A stretch of DNA of 64,000 nt, taken from positions 63,044,379 through 63,108,378 of the forward strand of contig NC_051073.1 in the NCBI RefSeq assembly GCF_004664715.2, written 5' to 3'. Shown here piece by piece: positions 54,601 to 63,731 of the stretch. The notes under the pieces were generated by a model, which did not search any database, had not been told where the DNA came from, and saw only the letters and a program-made list of their open reading frames with translations. A program made the translations under genes and the position numbers. This DNA is from Peromyscus leucopus (taxonomy: Eukaryota; Chordata; Mammalia; Rodentia; Cricetidae). How positions within the stretch are numbered: the first letter of the stretch is position 1; each line of letters opens with the position of its first letter.

Positions 54601-57600
54601 ACCCAGAGGTCAAGTTTGCATCTGAGGTGTTCCGCAGTTGGGACAAGAAGACGGGGGTGAAGTTGGAAGGCAGAGGGTCTGTCCTCATCCCAAGGAGGCC
54701 TGTTCCGTTGATTTGCCCTGCAACAGAGGTGGTATGACGATGATGGTATGAGACCGCAGCCTCATTGCAGCTGTGCCCACCCCTAATCCTCATCGGATGT
54801 GGCTGAATGGGTGAGGGGGTGGCATGGGATGAGCTGGTAGGGATGAGAAGGCTTCTGGCTTCTGAGTCTGGAAGTCCCTGTGTCAGTGGGGTGAAAAGGC
54901 CGTCCACTCCCTTCCCCACTTCCCAGAAGAGACATACAGGTGGGGTGGAAGCCGGGGACAGACACAGGGCCGTGGCAAAATCTTCGGACCTTACCAAGGA
55001 TGAATAAGGTCCCCACAAGCACAGGGAGACAACACAGCGGCTCCCTCACTGACTGTCCCGGCGGCCTGAGCACCCCCAGACTCACATGTCATTCCATAGT
55101 GAAAAATTGTCTCCTCGGAGCTGTTTGAGGGGATGGTGGAGCCATTGGGCATCCTGAAGTCATCTTCTGGATTGTCATTCCAGATTCCTGTGGGAGAGAG
55201 CAAAATGTCCGTCACCACAGGGAGGTGGCGTCCCTTCTCTAGGGAGCATCTGGCATCTGTGCTGGGTCCAGAGCCCCAGGAGGTGGGGAGGACCACGTGC
55301 TCACACTCCATCTTGGTGCGTTAAAGAGGGAGGCGAAAACCAAGAAGGATGTAGGGGAAGATGGGAGGAAGGAAGGAGATAAGGGTAAAAAAAAAATAGA
55401 AATGTGGGTATGGAGGGAAGGAGGGGGAGGCCAGCCCGGCCCCCACGCTCCCCATGGCGCCTCCTTCACATTCCCTTGAAAAGATGGCAGGCAAACAGGA
55501 AATTAGCCTAAACCGTGGGTGAAGCCCTAGGGGGCCGAGGAAGAACCGGACAGGGAAGTCCAAGGCCCACAGGTGAGACAGCTGTCTGTGTACGGCCTGA
55601 GCTCCGCTTCTTACCCAGGAGTCCCTTCGTGTGGTGGCGGTACCCCTCTGGGAGACTGGAGGAGGCGTGGAGGATGTTGGAAAGAGCAATCACGGAGATG
55701 GTCACTGTCCCATCAAAGCTGGCTGAGACCTGGGAGCCATTCTGGGTCATTAGGACACCAGTAGTATTGAACACTGGCAAGTCTGGAAGAGAGGGGACAA
55801 GTCACGCCACAGCCGGCACGACCCTTGGGCCCACGACTCAGCAACAGTGAGGGCTGTGTCACAGAAGGCACCGGGGGTCCTGACCGTGCCTCAACTGAAG
55901 GCCCCACACCACCCCGCCCAGCCTCTGGACACTTCCTTCTGGGGTATGCAGTGCCCAGGCTGGGTGAAGGTCTTCTAGAGCAGCAGTTTAAGGGACAGCC
56001 GGGGCGGAGACGGGGGAGAGCCAACATTCTGTTTTGCTGGGTGTTACAGCACCCCCAGCACACCGCTCCCGGGGGGCTGAGATCCTGCTGGAACCAAAGG
56101 ATGGGGGATGTGGGGGCAGGTGCTGACAGTTACCTTCATCCGTGTGGTTGGTGACAAAGGCCACAGTCTGGTTATTGTGTAGGACTCGGATTGTGTCGTT
56201 GGGTTCCAGGAACCACTGAACCTGGAAAGGAATTGAAGGAACCTAAGCCCAACCTACAGGCAGGGCAGAGGCCTGGCAATGCGGCTCTAGAGAGCAATTC
56301 AAGGCTAGAATCTGGGCCAGTGGAGGAGGCAGGTGAGGGACGGGGCAAGCGATAAGGATATGCCAACTGACGTGTGTGGAGAGCTCAGTGGGAGCCAGGC
56401 TATCTCACAGCAGCCCTGTGGAGCAGACAATACCATTGTCCCCACTGTGCTATAAGGAAACAGCGACACTCTAAGTTCAGTAGCGTTGTCCAGGTCAAAC
56501 AGCCAGTAAGAGATGGCATGTATCACAATCCTGCCACCTCCAGGTTTTACTCTCCTCTATAGACGCATCCTCTCTCTGCCTTTGTTTCAGGATCACCAGG
56601 GAAACACCTCTCTGGGTGTGTCTACGTGAGTGTTTCCAGAAGGTTTTGACTGAAAGAGGCAGATCTCTTCCAAATGTGCACAGAATCATTGCTTGGGCTG
56701 GGGGTCCAGGCTGGATATAAAGAAGAGAGCCGAGTGCCCAGCATTCATTTCTCTCTGGTTCTGACTGCAGGCACAACGTGTCAGCAGCACCCTGGCACAC
56801 TCTTGGTGCCATGCCTTCCCTGCCATGCCGGACTGACTTCACCCACAGACGGTGAGTCCAAATAAACCCTTTGTCTTAGTTAGGGTTACTATTTTTGTCA
56901 TGAAAAAACCATGACCAAAGCAACTTGGGGAGAAAGGGTTGATTTGGCTTATGATTCCACATCACTGTTCATCATCAAAGGAAGTCAGGACGGGAACTCA
57001 AGCAGGGCAGGAACCTGGAGGCAGGAGCTGACGCAGAAGCCATGGAGGGGAGCTGCTTATTGGCTCGCTCAGCCTGCTTTCTTATAGAACCCAGGACCAC
57101 CAGCCCAGGGATGGCTCCACCCACCATGGGCTGGGCCCTCCCCCATCAATCACTAATTAAGAAAATGCCCTACAGGTTTGTCTGCAGCCCGATCTTATGA
57201 AGATATTTTCTCAATTGCGTTTCCCTCCTCTCAGATGACTCCAGCTTGTGTCAAGTTGACATAAAACCAGCCAGCCCACCCTTCCTTCCTACTTGGACAC
57301 GACAGTGAGAAAGCAGTAGATACATCTCCCCTCCTTTCTTTATTCTCTTCCTCTTCCAGTGTCCAGCTAATGGTCTCTGGGGGGTTCTGGGGAAGGGAAT
57401 GCAATGATACCCTGGATCCTCCCTCACTTACGGTGACGGGAGAAGCCAGGCTGCTGGTGTTGTATTGAGCAGCAAAGGCAATGAAGTTAGTGGCCTTGGC
57501 AGAACCAGTCTGGGCAGTGCGACCCTCCAGCAGGAAGGAGGAATTCGCGTCCTGGGCCTGGACCAGCAGAAAGTCCCCCAGCCCATTGAAGGTGTAATTG

Positions 57601-59646
57601 GCGTTATCCAAAGTGGTGATGTGGGGATCGCCATACGTCCAGGCTAAAAGAAAGGAGGTTGTACATTAACATGTCAGGGCCACCATCTGACACTCTCACT
57701 GCCCAGCAGGTAGGGCTTCCGTCTTGGTGGACTCGAGCTTGAGCAAATTCTCCTGGCATCCAGAACCTGCCCCGCAGGCCTCTGACACTTGCCATTCCCG
57801 GGCCCCAGTCCTTACCCTTTGCCAATGCCACATACACAGCCCTTCTGTTTGCTGTCAGCCTCCCACAAGACTCGTCCCCATCATCCCGGTGGCCACAATT
57901 CTGCCCTAGGAAGCGGATCTCCCTTCCTGGCTGCTCCACCTCAGCCATGACACTCACCGGGCCGTGGGGGTCTGTACCAAGCACAGCTAAAGCGGGGCCG
58001 CACGCGATGGTACTCGGCACAGAGGGAGGGCTTGTCGTTCCAGCGGCAGCACCAGTTCTGGGCCTCCCGCTCCTGTTCTGTGGAGAAGAAGAGTTTGTCA
58101 GAGGGCAGGAGCCCCAGAGAACCAGCTGGCAGGTTTGGTAGAGTTGGGTGGTAGCTGTGGCGAGAGTATGACCTTGGAGCCAGGCATGGCACAGGTCACC
58201 TGCTCAATGACTGTCAGCGATCCTCGATGGAATGACACTGTGTGTCCTTGGAGGCGTGTCGGGGTTACTACATAGCAGAGTACGTGGTACAAGCCCTCAG
58301 AGAGCCGGGGGAAGAGAGGACCCGGATGATGATGATGTAAAGAGACTGGAGCAGCCCAAGGGTGGGCAGATGTAAGCTACGCTGCCCCATTCACCTCCGT
58401 GCACTCTGGCTCCCTTGGAGGGTCTCTGTGGTGAGATGACTCTAAGTTTTCATCCTGTGAACATGAGTTGAGATTCCCCTAGGAGACACATACCGAACTG
58501 CCAAGGGCTGTGCATTCTCCAGCCTTCTCGGAACTCCCCCCAGTGGCCATAACTGCAGCACACGCCCCCTCGCCAGGATGAGAAGCTGCACAGCTGTCTG
58601 CTGCCATCCCACCAACCTACAACGAGACCAGACAGACATCGTCAGGCCCGGGAGCTTGTGGTAGGGGGAGACGGACAGGGGGATGTCTGCATGGAGGTGG
58701 GGGGGGGGTGGCCAGGGTGCCTGGGAAAGGGCAGGACGGGTGTGAGCAGAGGTGATGGTCGGTGGGCCTTGAGAAGGGCAGGAACGGGGGGTCACCTGTG
58801 TTCACGCGCCAGAACCGCAAGTCTCGTCGTCCCTGCTGCCAGGAGCAGGGGCAGGAAACCTGGCTCCAGCCCCAGCCCCAGCTGGGACTCTGAGGCTGGC
58901 TCTTCAGCCACTGAAGACACCTGAGCCGGTAGTTGGGCCTCTTTTCCTTGTGTAGACGGTAGACCTGCAACCCCCGGATGCCTGAGAAACAAGGAAAGCA
59001 GTGATGATCGCAGGCGAGATCCACTTCAGCTTTAGGCTCAACGCAAACTCGTGACTGCGTCCTCCATCCTGTGCCCTGCCCCTCTGGACAGCTTTTCCTA
59101 GGGAGGGACCCAATTCATACTGGCAATGATTTATCTCCAAACCACCTTGAACATAAGCTCCAAACACGTCAAATCTTGGACCTTAGGGCAAAACTGTGGG
59201 ACAAGCACTGGCCAGGGAGGAGTCACTGTGATCCATCTGGACCTCCCTCCCCTTCCTCCTTCCTTGCCCCTGTTCGCCCTCCCCCTCCCTCTTCCCCTCC
59301 CCCTCCCGTTCTCTCTGTCTCTCTGCCATACCTTCCAATTCCTAACCCACTTGACTTCCTCCTCTAGAGACACACCATCCACCCCATCACGCCATCGGAC
59401 CCTCGGTCTTCATGACGTACCCTTCCTTTCCCTTTCAGTGGCCACAGCAACCAGGACAGAGGTAGGCCCCTGCCCAGAGACTAGCTGGAAGCCACAGAGA
59501 AGTTGGCACGCTAGTGCGGCCTTGCTCTAATACTGTGAGCCTGCAGAAGCCTCCTGGAGCCCAGACACCATCTTGGGAAGGGAGAAGTCACTAGAAAAAT
59601 CCTCACTGGGGCTGAGAAGTTTAAACCTCAATTCATTGGAAGTTTC

Positions 59647-59701
<55 letters not shown>

Positions 59702-59836
59702 CTTCAGGGAGAGAAGAAGACTCCAGAGGCTCTACCCCAAGATAATGTGATCTAGTGTATGAGATTTTCAACCCTATATCCACCTGAATTAAGCAACTGA
59801 GGGTTTTCGGAGAATAACATTGTTTATAGTGATCTG

Positions 59837-59888
<52 letters not shown>

Positions 59889-62533
59889 ACGAGACACTCT
59901 AAATCATGAGCAGATGTGTTGACAGAGAGCCCTGATGTGACAGGAAAGCTCTTCCACGGGGTGGCATCCACCTGCCATTTGACTTCGCTCACATTTCTGA
60001 TTGACAGACATCTTTGTCCCAGATCAAACAGACCTGGACTCCCGTTTCATGATCTACATGACGATCTCTCCCCAATGCCAGCATGCCCTCTTCAACATCA
60101 CATTTTGGAGGCCGACATTTCTTTCTCTTTGGAGCCTCTATATATTCCACTAAGTCCCGTAGGAAGAGCCACAGTTTGCCTCTGGACACTGGGGTCTCCA
60201 ACACAGTGAACGCTTGGTGAGAGCCAACATGGTTGACCTGTCTCCCCTTTTTCCTTTCTGTCTGTTAACCTACTGTCCAGCATATAATAGGTGCTCAATA
60301 AACGTCGACTGAGTGAATGCCGGCCTTTTGGAACTCCTCCTTTAGATCTCCTTAGGGATTGCATTCCAGCTCTGGAATGGGACATTTGGATGGTTGTCCT
60401 AACTCCCTTCCTACAAAACCCTTCTCTCGCTCCAGAATCGAGTGCCCACTGACAGACAGCCTGGGTTTGGCTCTTCCAAGGACGGAGACTTCCACGTAGG
60501 TGGTGCCGGCTGCTGCTGCCCCTGTAGGCAATTGGCTGTGCAGGATGCTCTTCGGGGCGCTGGAGAGGCTACGACTGTCTAAGACTGCCATGGCATATGG
60601 GGTAGAGGGCAAGGGGAGACCGAGGCCAGCTCATACATGGCGGGTGGCACTTTTACCTAATTCAGAATCCAGGAATCGATCTGGACGGTACTTCTCCATT
60701 GCTGGCCGGTGTATCAGCGGGCTGTTTTCAAAATACCCATCTCCACTGCGGGCAAAGGAAAGACTCTCAGGCCTCTGTGTCACACGCAGGCTCTTTGCTC
60801 TCAGGTGAAAGCTACTCGCTCATTTCGCCTGCCAATCACTCCAGTGAGCCCCCAGTCAGCACCTGGTAGCCCATGACTCAAGTCAGGCGGGCAGCCAGAT
60901 TGAGCCACAAGTCCCAGTACCGAGGAGGAAGAAGAGACGGGTGGGGTGGGGACCTTCTACTTTATCCCACGTCTGGTCAATGATAGTGAGAAATCAGTGG
61001 GCTCGCTCAGCACACACCGGGTGTAAAAGCAGCAGAACTGAGCCAGATTTCCCTTCATTTCCTCTGACGCTCTCTAAGGACATACTGCAAGGGATGATTC
61101 AAGCCGGTTTCTGGAAATCAGGCAGTCACTTTCAGCCATCGATTCCGGCACTTTCTAGCTTGGAGGTTGTGGTTATTTAACATGTCTGACTTTGGGGTCT
61201 TATACCTGGGTGAAAGAGAGGTCCCTTGTAACCATCTCTCGGCACGGTAAAGCTTCGACGCAGTGACATCTGTAAATCCCTCAGATCCGGGTGGAGAGCA
61301 GCCTCGAGGCCCTGCCGCCTCCCCCACCACTGCGGATCCAGGAGGGAAGGAAGTGCTGTGGTGCCACGGCAGGAGCATGCCCACAGAGAGTGACGCCTGA
61401 TCTTTGCTCTACTGTCACACGGGCCAGAGGACAAATACACGCATGCCGCCTCTGCTGGGCACACTGAAGATGGTGTGACGCTGCTAGCTGCCTGGGTAAT
61501 TACACGCTTTCCTCCTTCACTGCACATCAACAGGCAGCCAAAGCCACGGGGTTGTAGGGCGGCCTGAGCACACCCTGATGGGACAGAAAACCATCTGGGG
61601 CCACTCCTGCTAACCCGTGACGCGTGGCCGTCACGACCGACTGCCGCACAAGCGGGTGGTTGGGAGCTGTTGCCTCAGAGACTGCGGCTCCTCCTCGGCA
61701 TGCAGGAGCTCACAATGCGGCCAGCCAGTCGCTCTCCTCACATCCTTCTCCAGCTGAGCTGTAGAGCTCCAGGAACCACAGATTCAAATCTGCGGTGTCT
61801 GTGTTCAGATGCCCGCTTTGCCACTTTGAAACTCTGACTTGGGGCAAACTACTCATCTGCTTGAACCTAAGTCTTCTTACCTATAGGATAATGGTCTTAT
61901 TTATAGCACAGCGGTCGGCTATCATGGGTGGCTGTGATCACAAATTAAATAGGTATAATGTATATGAAAGTAATAGGTGTAATAAGTCGCTGCTAGCTGA
62001 GAAGTCAGCTAATGTCAGTGGAAACCAGGAAGGTCAAAGGTTGAAAGGCTCCAGTGCACAGGCGTTGGGATGGGATAGGCACGAAGGCAGGATGGAAGGG
62101 GTGGTGTGGGGGTGGGGGTTCACCAGGAGCAGCCGCAGCTTCAAGGGTGGGATGGGAGTGTGAGCGGGGAACCCTTATCTCTCACAGTTCAGTGCTGACA
62201 GCCCGCCGATCCCGTCCTACCTGGAGAAGCCCATGAGGACTTGTTTGCGCAGACCCTGGGCCACATCCCACCGCATCCCTCCACTCTGGTAGAGAAACAG
62301 GGCGTAGGAACTGCTCCCGTCTGTGGAGAGGATGGCTTGGTAGGTATTGGTCTGGAAGTTGGCGAGAGACAAACAGAGAAGTCTATGAGAGGTCTGAGGT
62401 TTCCTCCCTGGTGTCCCCACACCCCTGACCAGACACAGGCTTATCACTGTCCCTGGTCCACCCAGGCTGGACACGCTGGCAAGTCAGCTTGGTTGTAGAA
62501 GCACTTAGAGTGGCCAATTTTCCTTCTTTGTAA

Positions 62534-62601
<68 letters not shown>

Positions 62602-62613
62602 TTCTTCCTTCCT

Positions 62614-62645
<32 letters not shown>

Positions 62646-63298
62646 TTTTTCAGGGAGAGGAAATAAAGGGCTCTGGGTTGCAATACAGTTAGGAGACGGT
62701 TTTTAAGAGAGAGCTACGGGAACCTGCGAGGTCAGACAAGAGAGCAGAGCTGAGAGAGGCCTCCTTATCTCTCCCCCAGGGATCTGTAAGGACACTGCCC
62801 AGGTGTCTCCTCCACGTGTGTGGTATGAAGGACCTGCCCAGGGTTGGTAGTCAGTGAACTGTTGAGCGCCATGTGCCGACACTTCATATTAGTAAAGTTA
62901 CACAAGTGACTGACTTGTGTAAGTCACACGAAGTTGTCACGCCCCAGACATTCTTGCCTGTAAATTCAGTTGAGGTTTCTGACTTGAAGCAGGCTGGCCC
63001 GCTGTGAGTACTCAGGAGACCATGTGCTCAGGGGAGCCATAAACAGGCAATCTTTCCTCCAGTCATGGACGGTTCCCCGTGAGCCCTACTGGGATGTCTG
63101 GCTCCCAGCAGGCTCACGGGGAGCAAGCCATGGTCCACTCACCCCAAAGCTCCACCGGGCAGGGTAGGCGGGAACGTCGACCCAGGTGACTTTCAATGTC
63201 CACTTGGCTTTGTAGCTCCAGTCGCCTGTGAACTCGTGAATCAAAGCCTCCACCCCCCGGAGGAGCTCACTGTTTCCATCATAAAGTGTGGTGTATTC
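43671..63298 (-). CDS. Muc4: mucin-4, C-terminal 20 exons (gene span within window)
   Basis: Twenty minus-strand exons joined by GT-AG introns give 3007 coding bases, that is 1001 codons plus stop and one surplus base. In order: second half of the NIDO domain; AMOP domain (QVSCPCSWQQGRRDLRFW and WCCRWNDKPSLC); VWD domain opening with YGDPHITTLD, whose GDPH (57621-57632) is the known autoproteolytic site; an N-glycosylation-rich region; Cys-rich and EGF-like modules; a transmembrane helix; and a short tail ending LDSEL. This is the membrane subunit (MUC4-beta/ASGP-2), which in the literature binds ERBB2 at epithelial surfaces. All exon phases agree except exon 48845-49025, which holds an extra base. 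The upstream exons and mucin repeat are off the window. The gene converges on Muc20. Identity is certain from the domain order and near-identity with remembered mammalian MUC4. Confidence 0.97.
44693..44855 (-). CDS. Muc4: Muc4 exon, EGF-like
   Basis: 163 bp. It encodes NLSMLEDYFLCEGYEGYK, then the EGF-like CVSPCSEGYCHNGGQCQHLP. The donor is TGCAG|GTGGGT. Confidence 0.95.
45157..45231. repeat. (CT)n microsatellite and C run
   Basis: CT repeats followed by a C12-type run, in the intron between the last two-but-one Muc4 exons. Confidence 0.95.
45244..45386 (-). mobile_element. B1 SINE
   Basis: The plus strand reads 'TTTCTGAGACAGGGTTTCTC' through 'CGCCACCACGCCTGG'. Muc4 intron. Confidence 0.9.
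45686..45748. repeat. inverted repeat (CA)n(TA)n(TG)n
   Basis: TATTTCACACACACACACA leads through ATATAT to TGTGTGTGTGTGAAAT, so the arms are complementary with unique TTTC/GAAA ends. It could extrude a cruciform. Muc4 intron. Confidence 0.85.
46490..46615 (+). mobile_element. B1-like SINE, old
   Basis: 'AAATCCCAGCACTTGTGAGG' and 'GTTTGAGGCCAGCCTGAGCT' in a diverged copy. Muc4 intron. Confidence 0.7.
46939..47177 (-). CDS. Muc4: Muc4 exon
   Basis: 239 bp. It encodes SIQHWRVTSHFQYRPRGPVI and PISRADVHHVNA. Only the upstream AG (CCACGCAG|CT at 47178) keeps phase; the AG 11 bases further in would shift the frame. The donor is ATGCTT|GTGAGT. Confidence 0.93.
47257..47327 (-). CDS. Muc4: Muc4 exon
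   Basis: 71 bp, phase 0 in, phase 2 out. It encodes VAYRLEALDMRAFLWNDPVE and LTW. The donor is ATGGAT|GTAAGT, right before an in-frame TAA. Confidence 0.94.
47785..47960 (-). repeat. MIR-like fragment
   Basis: 'ACATGCTTTGTCATTTAAAT' then 'CTCGGCACGGCC' fits a MIR, read on the opposite strand. Muc4 intron. Confidence 0.5.
48390..48463 (-). CDS. Muc4: Muc4 exon
   Basis: 74 bp. It encodes LPLRTIMLSLREDENASLAD and VNAS. The acceptor is CTTCGTCCCCAG|AG and the donor GCCTCG|GTCAGT. Confidence 0.94.
48845..49025 (-). CDS. Muc4: Muc4 exon, EGF-like, with +1 frame shift
   Basis: 181 bp where phase requires 180. It encodes CQNRPCPANHCYNQGHCYIS and ACTCPP, then the frame moves by one in a run of seven Cs (48907-48913 on the plus strand, as Gs). 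The correct frame resumes as FTDARCLLAGNSFTPTIAE. Read literally, the frame ends at a TGA at 48847-48849. Confidence 0.9.
49952..50111 (-). CDS. Muc4: Muc4 exon, EGF-like
   Basis: 160 bp. It encodes VASCKCDGDTFGRFCERSKD and CTPGKGCEACPPNMTGDGRH, a Cys-rich EGF-type module. The acceptor is TCTTATTCAG|GT and the donor GTGCAG|GTGAGC. Confidence 0.95.
51016..51200 (-). CDS. Muc4: Muc4 exon
   Basis: 185 bp. It encodes WTPPASPEACTLEILARDAR and CDTESQCLYNETSREGNSSL. The acceptor is TTTTTCTCTGGGCAG|AA and the donor CTTGAG|GTGAGT. Several NxT/NxS glycosylation sites. Confidence 0.95.
51636..51786 (-). mobile_element. (TTA)n tract and B1 SINE
   Basis: A (TTA)n microsatellite (to about 51676) is followed by a diverged reverse B1 ('TGTAAACCAGGCTGCCTCAA'). 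Muc4 intron. Confidence 0.8.
51866..52000 (+). mobile_element. B1 SINE, truncated
   Basis: 'GGACATGGTGGTTCATGCCT', 'GGCAGGCAGATCTCTGTAAG' and a poly-A tail. Confidence 0.8.
52303..52500 (+). mobile_element. B2 SINE
   Basis: 'GGCCTGGAGGGATGGCTCTG' and 'GGACCAGGGTTCGATTCCTA' (B box) with an A/T-rich tail. Muc4 intron. Confidence 0.88.
52540..52880 (+). mobile_element. L1 3'-end-like fragment
   Basis: 'TTCTAGTTTCGTTTCTGATG' and 'ATCACAGAGGGAAGCCAGCT' resemble the rodent repeat at 56873, diverged. Confidence 0.4.
53234..53371 (-). CDS. Muc4: Muc4 exon
   Basis: 138 bp. It encodes QYPPSINCSGDIRAYKGRTE and TLTSQCPGFKLL. The acceptor is TCTCTGTTTCAG|AT and the donor CTCTTAG|GTAAGA. Confidence 0.95.
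   Translation of the reverse strand: MSIRPLSTAAETFEPTRGGQRPLTSPVTLRTSHSPSPASALALNS
53757..53903 (-). mobile_element. B1 SINE
   Basis: The plus strand reads 'GTTTTTCGAGACAGGGTTTC' through 'GCCACCACCGCCCGGC'. Near full length. Confidence 0.93.
54490..54717 (-). CDS. Muc4: Muc4 exon, N-glycosylated region
   Basis: 228 bp. It encodes QINGTGLLGMRTDPLPSNFT and many NxT/S sites (NTS, NLT, NGT). The acceptor is ACCTCTGTTGCAG|GG and the donor ACCCTCA|GTAAGT. Confidence 0.96.
55086..55187 (-). CDS. Muc4: Muc4 exon, VWD 3' part
   Basis: 102 bp. It encodes IWNDNPEDDFRMPNGSTIPS, closing the VWD domain (G-x-W-N-N-P-x-D-D-F pattern), then EETIFHYGMT. The acceptor is TGCTCTCTCCCACAG|GA. Confidence 0.96.
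55615..55782 (-). CDS. Muc4: Muc4 exon, VWD
   Basis: 168 bp. It encodes LPVFNTTGVLMTQNGSQVSA and ISVIALSNILHASSSLPEGY. The acceptor is CCCCTCTCTTCCAG|AC and the donor CTCCTGG|GTAAGA. Confidence 0.96.
56134..56221 (-). CDS. Muc4: Muc4 exon, VWD
   Basis: 88 bp, phase 0 to 1. It encodes VQWFLEPNDTIRVLHNNQTV and AFVTNHTDE. The donor is GATGAAG|GTAACT. Confidence 0.96.
56360..56520 (+). repeat. MIR-like fragment
   Basis: 'TGGTTGTCCAGGTC'-type MIR core, here 'GCGTTGTCCAGGTCAAACAG', preceded by 'ACCATTGTCCCCACTGTGCT'. Muc4 intron. Confidence 0.5.
56873..57275 (+). mobile_element. L1 3'-end-like rodent repeat, best copy
   Basis: Runs from 'TTGTCTTAGTTAGGGTTACT' through 'GGGCCCTCCCCCATCAATCA' to 'GTGTCAAGTTGACATAAAAC'. 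It is very common in rodent genomes; assignment to Lx-type L1 3' ends is from memory. Muc4 intron. Confidence 0.6.
57432..57643 (-). CDS. Muc4: Muc4 exon, VWD start with GDPH site
   Basis: 212 bp. It encodes WTYGDPHITTLDNANYTFNG and LGDFLLVQAQDANSSFLLEG. GDPH (57621-57632) is the conserved cleavage motif that separates the MUC4 alpha and beta subunits. The donor is GTCACC|GTAAGT. Confidence 0.97.
57958..58077 (-). CDS. Muc4: Muc4 exon, AMOP 3' part
   Basis: 120 bp. It encodes QEREAQNWCCRWNDKPSLCA and FSCAWYRPPRP. The acceptor is TTCTTCTCCACAG|AA and the donor GGCCCG|GTGAGT. Confidence 0.96.
58494..58616 (-). CDS. Muc4: Muc4 exon, AMOP
   Basis: 123 bp. It encodes GSRQLCSFSSWRGGVCCSYG and HWGEFREGW. 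The acceptor is GTCTCGTTGTAG|GT and the donor CAGTTCG|GTATGT. Confidence 0.95.
58796..58981 (-). CDS. Muc4: Muc4 exon, AMOP start
   Basis: 186 bp. It encodes GLQVYRLHKEKRPNYRLRCL and SQVSCPCSWQQGRRDLRFW. A duplicated WGWGW lies before the CPC motif. The acceptor is CTTGTTTCTCAG|GC. Confidence 0.96.
59650..59700. repeat. (CA)n microsatellite
   Basis: Pure CA. A second, independent (CA)n tract lies at 59839-59886 in the same Muc4 intron. Confidence 0.97.
59839..59886. repeat. (CA)n microsatellite
   Basis: Pure CA dinucleotides, Muc4 intron. Confidence 0.97.
60657..60745 (-). CDS. Muc4: Muc4 exon
   Basis: 89 bp. It encodes GDGYFENSPLIHRPAMEKYR and PDRFLDSEL, linking NIDO to AMOP. The acceptor is CTTTGCCCGCAG|TG and the donor GAATTAG|GTAAAA. 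Confidence 0.95.
61770..61970 (+). repeat. MIR-like fragment
   Basis: 'TGCCACTTTGAAACTCTGAC', 'TTGGGGCAAACTACTCATC' and 'AGTCTTCTTACCTATAGGAT' follow the MIR plan. Muc4 intron. Confidence 0.6.
62221..62351 (-). CDS. Muc4: Muc4 exon, NIDO
   Basis: 131 bp. It encodes TNTYQAILSTDGSSSYALFL, the NIDO signature, and MRWDVAQGLRKQVLMGFS. The acceptor is CGCCAACTTCCAG|AC and the donor CTCCAG|GTAGGA. Confidence 0.96.
62536..62650. repeat. (TTTC)n microsatellite
   Basis: TTTC tetranucleotides (GAAA on the coding strand of Muc4), a homopurine-homopyrimidine tract with one TTCTTCC interruption. Confidence 0.97.
63143..63298 (-). CDS. Muc4: Muc4 exon, NIDO (most 5' exon in window)
   Basis: 156 bp, phase 0 both ends. 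It encodes EYTTLYDGNSELLRGVEALI and WTLKVTWVDVPAYPARWSFG. The acceptor is TTTACCTTTCTAG|GA. No earlier exon is visible in the remaining 700 bp. Confidence 0.95.
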
Positions 63299-63350
63299 CT
63301 AGAAAGGTAAAGTAGGCAAGAGCAAGGAAATCAGTTCAATGCCTGTAAGG

Positions 63351-63572
63351 CAGTGGTTCTCAACTTGGGGGTCGAGACCCCTTGGGGGTGGAACAGCCCT
63401 TTCAAAGGGGCCACATATCAGATATCCTGCATATCAGCTATTTACATTACGATTCACAACAGTAGCAAAATTACGGCTGTAAAGTAGCAATAAAATAATT
63501 TATGGTTGAGGTCACCACAGCATGAGGAACTATATTAAAGGGTTGCAGCATCAGGAAGGTTGAGAACCACTG
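63351..63572. mobile_element. short hAT-type DNA transposon (URR1-like)
   Basis: Terminal inverted repeats CAGTGGTTCTCAAC and GTTGAGAACCACTG bound 222 bp, flanked by 8-bp sites CTGTAAGG and CCCTAAGG (6 of 8 match). This is a non-autonomous rodent hAT fossil in a Muc4 intron. Confidence 0.8.
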
Positions 63573-63647
63573 CCCTAAGGGGCCCTACCTCCTGGTTGGA
63601 AATGCTGCAGTACCTATGGCTGCTTGTATATCTCTCCAAGTCTGAAT

Positions 63648-63731
63648 TTTTTTTTCAGAGCTGAGGATCGAACCCAGGGCCTTGCACTTGCTAGGCAAGC
63701 GCTCTACCACTGAGCTAAATCCCCAACCCCC
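63648..63731 (-). mobile_element. ID SINE (BC1-derived)
   Basis: On the minus strand: GGGGTTGGGGATTTAGCTCA (A box), then GGGTTCGATCCTCAG (B box), then an A tail. It is near consensus. It is a retroposed tRNA-like element, not a tRNA gene. Confidence 0.93.

Noticed and set aside
63351..63572. Palindromic regulatory element
   Set aside because: The inverted ends are transposon termini of a URR1-like hAT fossil with flanking 8-bp sites.
63648..63731. tRNA gene candidate
   Set aside because: A and B boxes are present but the sequence is an ID SINE with an A tail and no cloverleaf 3' half. The B2 copies were rejected for the same reason.
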